Assembly (NCBI RefSeq): GCF_026012015.1
Contig: NZ_BRXR01000001.1
Location: 2,319,501 to 2,383,500 of the forward strand
From: Clostridium omnivorum
Lineage (GTDB): Bacteria > Bacillota > Clostridia > Clostridiales > Clostridiaceae
DNA: 64,000 bases
Direction: 5' to 3'
Shown here: in pieces, positions 53,534 to 60,939 of the stretch
Numbering within the stretch: position 1 is the stretch's first letter
Layout: each line of letters opens with the position of its first letter
Made by a program: the position numbers and the translations under genes
Notes under the pieces: generated by a model
The model's database searches: none
What the model saw: the letters and a program-made list of their open reading frames with translations, nothing else
What the model was told of the DNA's origin: nothing

Positions 53534-54151
53534 TTAGAATCTTCTTTTTGATTTTTTAATAATGTTGTAAATTACTATTATGATAATTATTAATAGTATT
53601 AATTTAAATATGCCTCCTATGAAGCTTGTAGCACCATAAGCTGCTGTACCATACCAGCCGCTGTGAGTTCTTGACCCCCAAGGAATAGGGATTGGTATAG
53701 GAACATAGCTGTTTTTCTTACCACTGTTGTAACTGCTGGATGGTGGAGTAGTACTTTGTGAATTTGAACCAGAGGAACTCTTAGGTGTACCAAATATTCC
53801 TGACTTAAAACCTCCAGAAGAGGATTTTGAAGAGGAACTACTTCCAGAAGAACTGGAACTAGAACTAGAGCTTCCTGGCATAGATTTTGGAGTACTATAG
53901 CTTCCAGACTTAAAGCCTCCAGAGGATGACTTTGAGCTTGAGGAAGACTTTGAACTAGAACTTGATGACTTAAATCCCCCAGAGGATTTAAAGCCACCAC
54001 TGCTTCCTCCCTTTGGTGCAGCATATACTACACTGCCGGATGGCCTCCCCGTAAGTATATTAATTACATCTGGTGTAAAAATATCTACAGATATAAATAG
54101 GAAAGCAAGTATTAAAGTCAATAAAAAGCGTTTTTTACTAATTTCTTTCAC
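53534..54151 (-). CDS. Ser/Gly-rich membrane protein, copy A
   Basis: Signal-anchor-like N-terminus (ISKKRFLLTLILAFLFIS..., putative cleavage near VYAA), a Ser/Gly/Lys-rich region with repeats of GGFKSG and YSTPKSMPGSS, an IPIPIPWG stretch and a C-terminal membrane helix (LILLIIIIIVIYNII) with a basic tail. GTG 54151 corresponds to the shared start region of copy B, but the frame continues upstream to 54196. Ribosome binding (GGGGG) is unusually close to that GTG, so the true start may be a few codons further in. It resembles no family I know. Confidence 0.7.
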   Translation of the reverse strand: MKEISKKRFLLTLILAFLFISVDIFTPDVINILTGRPSGSVVYAAPKGGSSGGFKSSGGFKSSSSSSKSSSSSKSSSGGFKSGSYSTPKSMPGSSSSSSSSSGSSSSSKSSSGGFKSGIFGTPKSSSGSNSQSTTPPSSSYNSGKKNSYVPIPIPIPWGSRTHSGWYGTAAYGATSFIGGIFKLILLIIIIIVIYNIIKKSKRRF

Positions 54152-54266
54152 CCCCAAAGTTTTAGTGCTTTTATGCACCAAGCAGTTCTTTTTCAAAGTT
54201 TTTTAATGTTTAATATCCTAGCCTTCGATAGTTAATATTCATATTTATTAACCAAATCATGTATTT

Positions 54267-54295
54267 ATTATATAGTATGTTATACCATATTACAA
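54267..54295 (-). promoter_or_regulatory. Promoter A of the PspA module with inverted repeat in the spacer
   Basis: Minus-strand TTGTAA (54290-54295), 17 bases, TATAAT (54267-54272). The spacer contains the palindrome GTATnnnATAC (54275-54285), as in promoter B. Confidence 0.72.
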
Positions 54296-54505
54296 ATTAA
54301 AAATAAACATGTTTATAGTAAAAGTAAACTGTTTAAGTCAAGTAATTCAATCAAACTTCTATTATCTCATTATTTCTTCAAATATCTTTGAATTGAACCA
54401 CATAAATTTATAAATGTTAACTTATAATATAGTTTATTATAACTTATAATGTGTGAATATATAGGTCTTTAAAATTTAAAAAAATATCATTGCAAAGTGT
54501 TTATC

Positions 54506-54530
54506 AAAAAGGAGCAGCAGTAGCTACCCC
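54506..54530 (-). terminator. Terminator of module B
   Basis: Minus-strand GGGGTAGC-TACT-GCTGCTCC then TTTTTG, homologous in position to the terminator of module A. Confidence 0.55.
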
Positions 54531-54536
54531 TTTCTT

Positions 54537-54606
54537 CTACCTTAAATAAATGAATACTACAAAGAGCAATTCTTTATCGTCTGAAATCCCATTGTAGCTG
54601 TTTATA
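54537..54606 (-). pseudogene. C-terminal remnant of a second Cys-rich gene
   Basis: Read on the minus strand, this stretch gives NSYNGISDDKELLFVVFIYL plus a final residue and stop, aligning with the last ~25 residues of the Cys-rich protein at 52193-52849 (DSYGEISDPEEFDFVVSTYQ). About 190 codons and the start/ribosome site (AAGGTG changed to AAGGTT) are missing. So module B once had the third gene and lost it by internal deletion. Confidence 0.78.
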
Positions 54607-54624
54607 TTAAAATATTAAGTAACC

Positions 54625-55275
54625 TTAGTTTTGTTTATATTTTTTAAGTTCTTCGTCTAAATCAAATTCTCCAAGTTTTTCAAATTCTTTATCTAAGGAG
54701 TTATCCTCTCTTAGGTCTCCAAGACCTTCAGCATAGGACTCCTTCTTTTGAATCTTTCTTTCAATATCGTCCATATTAATTCTATTGTTTTTAGTATCTA
54801 CATTAGCTAGAATTTCGTTTACTTTACCTGTAGCTTCAGCGTTGTTATATCTAGCAGCAGCTTCATCTCTGTATCTTCTAGTTTGCTCAATTTCCTGCTC
54901 TAGATCTCTTAGCTTATTCTTTACAGCATCAGCCTTTTGCTTAGCATCTACATAACTAGCACTTAAGGCGTTATAGGATTTGTCAGCTTCGAGCTTTCTT
55001 TCAAGAGCCTTTTTAGCTAATTCTTCATTGCCCTTACTCATAGCAAGTTTAACTTTTTCGTCATAATCCTTTGATTCAGCCTTTGCAGCTTCCATCTTCT
55101 TTTCAATTTCGTGTGCATTACCAAGTATTTGAGCTGAGGAAAGCTTAGCTGTGTTTAAGCTCTCTTCCATATCTCTAATTTTTTGATCCAAAAGCTCGAT
55201 TGGATTCTCCATTTCATCTATTGCGTTATTTGCCTTTGCTCTCATAATGTTTGATAATCTGTTGAAAATACCCAT
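54625..55275 (-). CDS. PspA/IM30-family protein, copy B
   Basis: Nearly identical to copy A (52861-53511): I count three residue differences in 216 (Asp/Glu, Ser/Ala and Asp/Gln), while the DNA differs at many more, mostly synonymous, positions. This points to purifying selection or recent conversion rather than a very recent copy. Same start context (AGGAGG, ATG). It lies downstream of the second Ser-rich gene; downstream of it only the Cys-rich remnant remains. Confidence 0.93.
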   Translation of the reverse strand: MGIFNRLSNIMRAKANNAIDEMENPIELLDQKIRDMEESLNTAKLSSAQILGNAHEIEKKMEAAKAESKDYDEKVKLAMSKGNEELAKKALERKLEADKSYNALSASYVDAKQKADAVKNKLRDLEQEIEQTRRYRDEAAARYNNAEATGKVNEILANVDTKNNRINMDDIERKIQKKESYAEGLGDLREDNSLDKEFEKLGEFDLDEELKKYKQN

Positions 55276-55301
55276 TTAATATTTTCCTCCTTAAAATTGA
55301 A

Positions 55302-56216
55302 TTATCTTTTTGGTTTTTTAAATATATTAAAGATTACTATTATTACAATTATAGTTAATATAAATCTCAAAACACCTCGGAAGAAGCCTCCTACAGCATT
55401 AGTAGCTGTTCCAGACAAGCTGTTTTGAGTGTGCGAACCCCAAGTAACAGGGGCAGGCACTGATTCATAGCTGTTTTGGTTTCCACTACTAGAATCACTG
55501 TAACTGCTAGAGGGATCCGTAGTGCTTTGCGAATCTGAATCCGTACTATAATCTTCCGAGCTGTAGTCTACCGAAGAATTGGAATTAGCGCTAACACTTC
55601 CTGGCATAGTTTTCGGTGTGCTATAGCTTCCAGACTTAAAGCCTCCAGAAGCGGCCTTAGATTTTGCAGAACTCCCTGAAGTATTTGAGCGTTCTGAAGA
55701 ACTAGAGTCTTTAGAAGAACTGGAACTAGAGCTTCCTGAAGAACTAGATCCTTTAGAAGAACTAGAACTTCCTGAAGAACTAGTGTTTTTAGAAGAACTG
55801 GAACTAGAACTTCCTGGCATAGTTTTCGGAGTACTGTAGCTTCCAGATTTAAAGCCTCCAGAGGAGGATTTTGAAGCATCAGAACTTCCTGAAGAACTGG
55901 AGTTTTTAGAAGAACTGGAACTAGAACTTCCTGGCATAGATTTTGGAGTACTATAACTTCCTGATTTAAAGCCCCCAGATGATGATTTTGAGCTAGAAGA
56001 AGGCTTCGATGAGCTAGAAGAAGAACTTGATGAACTATAGCTTCCTGACTTAAAACCACCACTGCTGCTGCCGCCCTTTGGTGCAGCATAGACTACGCTA
56101 ACGGATGGCCTTTCCGTAAGTATATTAATTACATCTGCCGTAAAAATATCTACAGATATAAATAGGAAAGCAAGTAGTAGTGTCAATAAAAAACGCTTTT
56201 TACTAATTTCTTTCAC
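55302..56216 (-). CDS. Ser/Gly-rich membrane protein, copy B (expanded)
   Basis: Paralogue of the copy-A protein, with the same N-terminal signal-anchor segment and C-terminal membrane helix, but about 305 residues long because the repeat region has grown. The GGFKSGSY unit occurs four times, three of them continuing as STPK(S/T)MPGS, separated by Ser-rich tracts containing Asn, Asp, Glu. GTG 56216 is the start shared with copy A (frame continues two codons upstream). The Ser-rich DNA uses AGC, TCA, TCT and AGT freely, so it is not a simple triplet run. Likely an extracellular or wall-spanning linker. Confidence 0.7.
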   Translation of the reverse strand: MKEISKKRFLLTLLLAFLFISVDIFTADVINILTERPSVSVVYAAPKGGSSSGGFKSGSYSSSSSSSSSSKPSSSSKSSSGGFKSGSYSTPKSMPGSSSSSSSKNSSSSGSSDASKSSSGGFKSGSYSTPKTMPGSSSSSSSKNTSSSGSSSSSKGSSSSGSSSSSSSKDSSSSERSNTSGSSAKSKAASGGFKSGSYSTPKTMPGSVSANSNSSVDYSSEDYSTDSDSQSTTDPSSSYSDSSSGNQNSYESVPAPVTWGSHTQNSLSGTATNAVGGFFRGVLRFILTIIVIIVIFNIFKKPKR

Positions 56217-56329
56217 CCCCAAAAGATAAAGTGTTTTTATGCACTAAACAGCAGTTTTAAAGCCATAGAAGGTTTAATAGTTTAGCTTTCAAAAGTCATA
56301 TTTACTATTAAAAAATAAATCATGTATTT

Positions 56330-56358
56330 ATTATATGGTATCATATACTGTATTACAA
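56330..56358 (-). promoter_or_regulatory. Promoter B of the PspA module with inverted repeat in the spacer
   Basis: Minus-strand TTGTAA (56353-56358), 17 bases, TATAAT (56330-56335). The spacer palindrome GTATnnnATAC lies at 56338-56348. Same architecture as promoter A, with differing spacer bases. Confidence 0.72.
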
Positions 56359-56636
56359 GTTGAATTTAATCTCTTTTGGGATTGATATAAACTATGTATA
56401 GCTAGTAGAATTATAAATCTTCCATTATCTCACTATTTCTTTAAATATCTTCATAATTTATTGCGAAAATTTATAAAATTAAACTTGTAATGAGGTTAAT
56501 CATACCTTATAATAATAAGTAAGAACAATGGTATAAAGTAATATAAAACTTAAAAAAATCTAACTTACTGCATATTAGGTACATATTTACAATTTCTTAT
56601 ACTACTATAATAATACAGTTTTTGGAGGTGACACAA

Positions 56637-57233
56637 GTGGAAAAAAATAATAAGTTTACTATGGATGATATTAAGGACTTGGCAGCCGAAATGTCTAAAA
56701 ATAGTATTGTGCCTTTTGACGATTTACCCCATTATGATCTTTTTTTATCACAAGTAATAGATTTTTTAAACGATAAATTTGAAGATGAAAAATATACTAG
56801 CAATATAGTTCAAAACTATATTAAAGGTGAGGTAATTTCAAAGCCAGATGACGGGAAGAAGCGAGGATATAAAAAGGACCATTTAGCTCAGCTTGTACTG
56901 CTTAGTTATATGAGACCAATATTAACTACAGAAGAAATTAAAAAAGTGTTTCATTTAGTTTTCAATGACATTAATAATAGAAACGATGATATTATTTCTT
57001 GGGAGAAAGCTTATAAGATATTCTCACATATTCAGGAGGAAGTATTTAAAGACTTTTTATCTGAAGAGCACTTTGATAAAGGTGAATTAAATAGAATAAT
57101 GAAGGAAAACAACTTGAGCGATGAGAATGAAGAACGTATAACCATGTTTTTAGTAGTTATGACCTTAATTGCTCAAGCAAGTGTTATTAAAAAGTTTGCT
57201 AAAAAGATAGTAGATGAATATAATCAAGAATAG
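56637..57233 (+). CDS. DUF1836 protein
   Basis: A 198-residue soluble protein of the DUF1836 family (conserved in Firmicutes, function unknown). Blocks NKFTMDDIKDLAAEMSKNSI, PHYDLFLSQVIDFLNDKF and KGEVISKPDDGKKRGYKKDHLAQLV (in outline) match the family's N-terminal half, which resembles a MerR-like DNA-binding fold; the C-terminal half is helical. The GTG at 56637 is chosen because GGAGGTG is at 56623-56629. Divergent from the PspA module. Confidence 0.82.
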   Translation: MEKNNKFTMDDIKDLAAEMSKNSIVPFDDLPHYDLFLSQVIDFLNDKFEDEKYTSNIVQNYIKGEVISKPDDGKKRGYKKDHLAQLVLLSYMRPILTTEEIKKVFHLVFNDINNRNDDIISWEKAYKIFSHIQEEVFKDFLSEEHFDKGELNRIMKENNLSDENEERITMFLVVMTLIAQASVIKKFAKKIVDEYNQE

Positions 57234-57330
57234 CTTAAATTATAAGACAGGTTTAGTGCCTGCCTTTTAATTTTGACTATGATTTACTATGAAATAGAAA
57301 GTAAATGGAGATATTGTGTATTATTGGACA

Positions 57331-57408
57331 ATATTTATTCTTCTTTTAGGCTGAAGAATAAATATCAGCTAATAAGTATATTTGAAGCTTTTGACATATA
57401 CTTATTAG
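57331..57408. repeat. Two adjacent perfect stem-loops
   Basis: Stem 1: ATATTTATTCTTC (57331-57343) with GAAGAATAAATAT (57353-57365). Stem 2: CTAATAAGTATAT (57369-57381) with ATATACTTATTAG (57396-57408). Both are 13 bp perfect, three bases apart; neither is followed by a T-run. Confidence 0.7.
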
Positions 57409-57520
57409 TAGGATAAGCTTATAGTTGTAGAATTATATACTACGGTTTATGTTGTTTGCGGCTTTTTAGCTGTGATATAATAATATTAAAAATGTTTTTA
57501 ACATAAAGGGGGAAATATTA

Positions 57521-58828
57521 ATGGCTGGTGAGCCGGACAGTATAACGCTTGAGATTATTTTGATTTTAGTTTTGATGGCTATTAACGCATTTTTTGCGGC
57601 TTCGGAGATGGCTATTGTATCTCTGAATAAGGCTAAAATCACTCATCTTGCCAATGAAGGAGATAAGAAGTCAATTACCTTATTAAAACTTTTAGAAGAA
57701 CCAAGTAAGTTCTTAGCTACTATACAGGTTGGAATTACCTTGGCAGGGTTTTTAGCCAGTGCATCTGCTGCTACAAGTTTATCAAAGCCTTTAACTGAGG
57801 CTTTAAGCAGAGCAAACATACCTGGTAGTGAAGAAATATCCTTGGTACTTGTAACTATTATTCTTTCTTATATAACTTTAGTATTTGGAGAGTTATTTCC
57901 TAAGAGAGTAGCGCTGCATAATGCAGAGGCTGTGGCTAGGTTTGCAGTAAATCCAATTTTAGTTGTTTCCAAAATTGCACTGCCCTTTGTTAAAATTCTT
58001 ACGTTATCTTCAAATATAATGCTCAGAATTTTTGGAATCAAAGATGATAGTATTGAAGAAAAGGTTTCAGAAGAGGAAATAAGAATGATGATTGACGTAG
58101 GCGAAGAAAATGGAGTTCTTAATCAGACTGAAAAAGAGATGATAGACGGTATTTTTGAATTCGATAATACACTAGCTAAAGAGGTCATGACTCCAAGAAC
58201 CGATGTGTTTGCAATAGATATAGACACTCCAATCGATGAGATAATCAACCAAGTTATAGAAGAGCAGTATTCCAGAGTGCCTGTTTATGAAGAGGACATT
58301 GATAATGTAATTGGAATCTTATATATGAAAGATTTATTTATTGAAATGAGAAAAAAGGAATTGACCATAGATAGTATAAGGGCTATGCTAAGACCACCTT
58401 ATTTTGTGCCTATGACAAAGAATATTGATTCCTTGTTTAGGGAACTTCAAAGTACTAAAAACCATATGGCTGTGCTTATTGATGAGTACGGTGGATTCTC
58501 TGGTATAGTAACTATAGAAGACTTAATTGAAGAAATAGTAGGAAATATTTTTGATGAATATGACGATATAAAATCTGAAGATATAAAGTCAATTGATGCC
58601 CATACTTTTATAGTTGACGGTATAGTACCAATAAATGATATAAATGAAACACTTCATGTGGAGCTGCCTTCAGAAAATTATGATACTATTGGTGGATTTG
58701 TTTTAGATCTTCTTGGAAGTATACCAAAAGAAGATGAGGAACACATAATAGAGTATGAAAATTTAATTTTTAAAATTGAAAAGGTAAATGAAAAGAGAAT
58801 TGAAAAATTAAAAATATGTGTGAACTAG
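57521..58828 (+). CDS. CNNM/CorC-family (hemolysin-like) membrane protein
   Basis: A 435-residue protein: DUF21/CNNM membrane domain (~1-195, NAFFAASEMAIVSLNKAKI, VFGELFPKRVALH), a CBS pair (~205-330, EVMTPRTDVFAIDID, MAVLIDEYGGFSGIVTIEDL described in outline), and a CorC_HlyC C-terminal domain (~350-430). Such proteins are implicated in magnesium homeostasis/efflux; the hemolysin label is historical. AAAGGGGG precedes the ATG. Monocistronic, with a terminator after it. Confidence 0.9.
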   Translation: MAGEPDSITLEIILILVLMAINAFFAASEMAIVSLNKAKITHLANEGDKKSITLLKLLEEPSKFLATIQVGITLAGFLASASAATSLSKPLTEALSRANIPGSEEISLVLVTIILSYITLVFGELFPKRVALHNAEAVARFAVNPILVVSKIALPFVKILTLSSNIMLRIFGIKDDSIEEKVSEEEIRMMIDVGEENGVLNQTEKEMIDGIFEFDNTLAKEVMTPRTDVFAIDIDTPIDEIINQVIEEQYSRVPVYEEDIDNVIGILYMKDLFIEMRKKELTIDSIRAMLRPPYFVPMTKNIDSLFRELQSTKNHMAVLIDEYGGFSGIVTIEDLIEEIVGNIFDEYDDIKSEDIKSIDAHTFIVDGIVPINDINETLHVELPSENYDTIGGFVLDLLGSIPKEDEEHIIEYENLIFKIEKVNEKRIEKLKICVN

Positions 58829-58829
58829 C

Positions 58830-58858
58830 AGCAGGGGAATAATCCTCTGCTTTTTTTA
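58830..58858 (+). terminator. Terminator after the CNNM gene
   Basis: GCAGGGGA-ATAA-TCCTCTGC (one G-U pair) then TTTTTTT. Confidence 0.85.
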
Positions 58859-58913
58859 TGCACTATAAACAGAGTTCTTGGCATCAGAGTGGGTAGTAAT
58901 CGGATAAAAGTAT

Positions 58914-59193
58914 CAAAAAAAGAAGTTAGGATGATATTACTAAATGGTCTAATCATCCTAACTTCCTTTATGATTTGGGGGAGTCTCTTCTTGCAACTTT
59001 TGGCAACACTCCTTTCAAATTAGTTAATAGTTGAAACTGTGAACTGAAATCCTCTGTGTGAAAATAAAGTGGTTTTGATCTATACATAAACCCTTTGCAA
59101 AGAGGATACAGATGGGGATTTAGCTTCTTTAACTAATCTTTTGGAATCACCTCTTTCTAAAAAAGTTCTTCTTTTTAAAGTGATTTATTTTAT
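58914..59193 (-). ncRNA. Candidate structured non-coding RNA, ~275 nt
   Basis: On the minus strand, a perfect promoter (see next entry) precedes ~275 bases with no coding frame above ~30 codons, ending in a strong terminator (14-bp stem 58922-58935 with 58952-58965, then TTTTTTT). Nested pairings: AATCAC/GTGATT (5' hairpin, 59145-59185); ATTAGTTAA with TTAACTAAT (59129-59137 and 59019-59027); inside it ATCCTCT/AGAGGAT (59101-59107, 59049-59055); inside that GGTTT/AAACC (59071-59092). The inner part, a long helix with a symmetric 21/21 internal loop, is reminiscent of 6S RNA, but I cannot assign a family. Confidence 0.7.
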
Positions 59194-59199
59194 ATATTA

Positions 59200-59228
59200 A
59201 TAATACAATATTCTGAAAATTATGTCAA
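59200..59228 (-). promoter_or_regulatory. Promoter of the candidate ncRNA
   Basis: Minus-strand TTGACA (59223-59228), 17 bases, TATTAT (59200-59205). Confidence 0.85.
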
Positions 59229-59349
59229 CAAGTTTTTGCGTATTTTTTGAAATATTTTATCATTTCATGTCAAATATACAACAATTGCTAAAGGTAATTA
59301 TATATATTTTGCTTTAATGCATATTTATTTATTGAAAGGAGTGATATTG

Positions 59350-59496
59350 ATGGATGCTTTAATAAGTTTAATAGGGAATGTGGGATTTCCAATAGCTGTA
59401 TCTATCTATTTACTTGTAAGAATAGAGGGAAAGCTGGAGAGTCTTACAAGCAGCATTAACAATTTATCTAGCACCATAAATACTATGGAAAAGTAA
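59350..59496 (+). CDS. YvrJ-family small membrane protein
   Basis: A 48-residue protein behind GAAAGGAGTG. It has an N-terminal hydrophobic helix (LIGNVGFPIAVSIYLLVRIE) and an amphipathic tail with LTSSINNLSS, matching the YvrJ family, small proteins of unknown function common in Firmicutes. Its promoter region lies back-to-back with that of the ncRNA. Confidence 0.85.
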   Translation: MDALISLIGNVGFPIAVSIYLLVRIEGKLESLTSSINNLSSTINTMEK

Positions 59497-59684
59497 TAGG
59501 GCTTGCTTTACTGAGCTTTTATTAGTAAAATAGCCAATTTATTGTTTAAGTTTTATTTTAAATAATATTCTTATGATAATATTCAAAAAAAGCTCTTTAA
59601 AATTATGCAAGTTTATGAATTGCTCGGGTTCACCAATATGTAACCATTGCTTAACAAATTATTAACAAAATTATGATAGTATTA

Positions 59685-59762
59685 TATTAGCAAGCGAGAT
59701 CCCCCTTAGAGAAAATCCCTTGCCAATGGTGGTGTTGGAAGTGTCTAACACCAATTTTTTTT
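59685..59762 (+). ncRNA. Short structured transcript or leader ending in a terminator
   Basis: GCAAG (59691-59695) pairs with CTTGC (59719-59723), with a C-rich loop, then TGGTGTT/AACACCA (59730-59753) with a T-run to 59762. It lies between YvrJ and the TPP riboswitch, with no reading frame behind it. Unknown motif. Confidence 0.45.
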
Positions 59763-59827
59763 GTTTATTTTTATTGAGTTTTAATTCAGTATGTATTAGA
59801 ATAAGTATGTAAAATTAAAAAATCCTT

Positions 59828-59963
59828 GTGCAGGGGTGCCTTTGGCTGAGAGGACTGTAATCCAACCCTTATAACCTGATCTGGTTAATACCAGCGAAGG
59901 GAGCTATGTGCTAATATTACTAGAATAATTTAGTGTGCTGCCTTTAAGCACACTTTTTTTATT
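59828..59963 (+). promoter_or_regulatory. TPP riboswitch with terminator, upstream of thiD
   Basis: The THI element is unmistakable: GCAGGGGTGCC (59830-59840), GGCTGAGA, ACCCTT, ACCTGATCTGGTTAATACCA and GCGAAGGGA (ends 59902). It is followed by the expression-platform terminator AGTGTGCT/AGCACACT with a T-run (59932-59961). Binding of thiamine pyrophosphate should promote termination and lower thiD expression. Confidence 0.97.
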
Positions 59964-60044
59964 TTAAACAAACTTTAAGGTAAATTTTTAGCTAAGCTAT
60001 TAAATTAAGATGCTAATATTTTTTATATTATAAGGAGTGAGAGT

Positions 60045-60848
60045 ATGAAAAAGGTTTTAACTATTGCTGGTTCTGACAGTTGTGGTGGAGCAGGGATACA
60101 AGCAGATATAAAAACCATGAGTGCCCTTGGAGTTTATGGCATGAGTGTAATAACTGCTGTAACTGCACAAAATACTACAGGTGTATATGATGTAGCTGAA
60201 TTAAGCAGAGAAATGGTGAAGGCTCAAATAGAGTGCATTTTTGAAGATATAGAAGTAGATGCGGTTAAGATAGGAATGGTTTCTAATGCAGAAATCATAA
60301 AAATAATAAGAGAAGAGCTTTTAAAATATAAAGCAAAAAATATAGTCGTAGATCCTGTAATGATATCAAAAAGTGGCTACTTTTTATTAAAGCCTGAAGC
60401 AGTATCTGAAATTAAAAATCTTATAGCAATTGCGGATGTTGTTACACCTAATATACCTGAGGCTGAAACTTTAGTAGATATGAAAATAGAAAATGAAGAA
60501 CAAATGGAGAAAGCAGCACAAAAAATAGCTCTTATGGGTGCAAAGCATGTACTTGTTAAGGGAGGACATAGATGTAATGATGCCAAAGATATTTTGCTAA
60601 GTGATAATAATTTTGTGGTACTCGAAGGCAGCAGAATAAATACTATAAATACCCACGGAACAGGGTGTACACTATCTTCAGCTATAGCATCCTATTTGGC
60701 TCTGGGTTATCGCGTTGAAGAAGCTGCTAAACTATCCAAGGACTATATAACAAAAGCAATAGAAAATTCTTTTTCTATTGGAAAAGGAGTAGGACCTGTA
60801 GGTCATTTTGTAGAACTGTATAGAAGGGCAGGAATAGAGAATAGGTAA
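60045..60848 (+). CDS. thiD: Hydroxymethylpyrimidine (phosphate) kinase
   Basis: Phosphorylates HMP and HMP-P in thiamine synthesis. Ribokinase-like fold with TIAGSDSCGGAGIQADIKT at the N-terminus, VIPDVVTPN-type ADVVTPNIPEAETL, LVKGGHR and the catalytic THGTGCTLSSAIAS. 267 residues is normal. AAGGAGTGAGAG precedes the ATG. Only thi gene in the window, controlled by the TPP riboswitch directly upstream. Confidence 0.96.
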   Translation: MKKVLTIAGSDSCGGAGIQADIKTMSALGVYGMSVITAVTAQNTTGVYDVAELSREMVKAQIECIFEDIEVDAVKIGMVSNAEIIKIIREELLKYKAKNIVVDPVMISKSGYFLLKPEAVSEIKNLIAIADVVTPNIPEAETLVDMKIENEEQMEKAAQKIALMGAKHVLVKGGHRCNDAKDILLSDNNFVVLEGSRINTINTHGTGCTLSSAIASYLALGYRVEEAAKLSKDYITKAIENSFSIGKGVGPVGHFVELYRRAGIENR

Positions 60849-60870
60849 GAGGTAAGAAGTAAGAGAGAGA

Positions 60871-60910
60871 AAGGCGGAAATTTTGCGATGCAAAATTTCC
60901 GCCTTTTTTA
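60871..60910. terminator. Terminator between thiD and the HesB-like gene
   Basis: AAGGCGGAAATTTTGC-GAT-GCAAAATTTCCGCCTT, then TTTT on the plus side; on the minus side TTTCTCTCTC follows, so it can also end the HesB-like transcript. Confidence 0.9.
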
Positions 60911-60939
60911 AAAATAAATTAATTTTAACCTATACTTTT

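Noticed and set aside
53617-56089. Long Leu/Ala/Gln-rich minus-strand frames (53617-54024 and 55568-56089)
   Set aside because: They are the shifted frame of the Ser-Gly-rich repeat genes; the low-complexity codons leave another frame open by chance.
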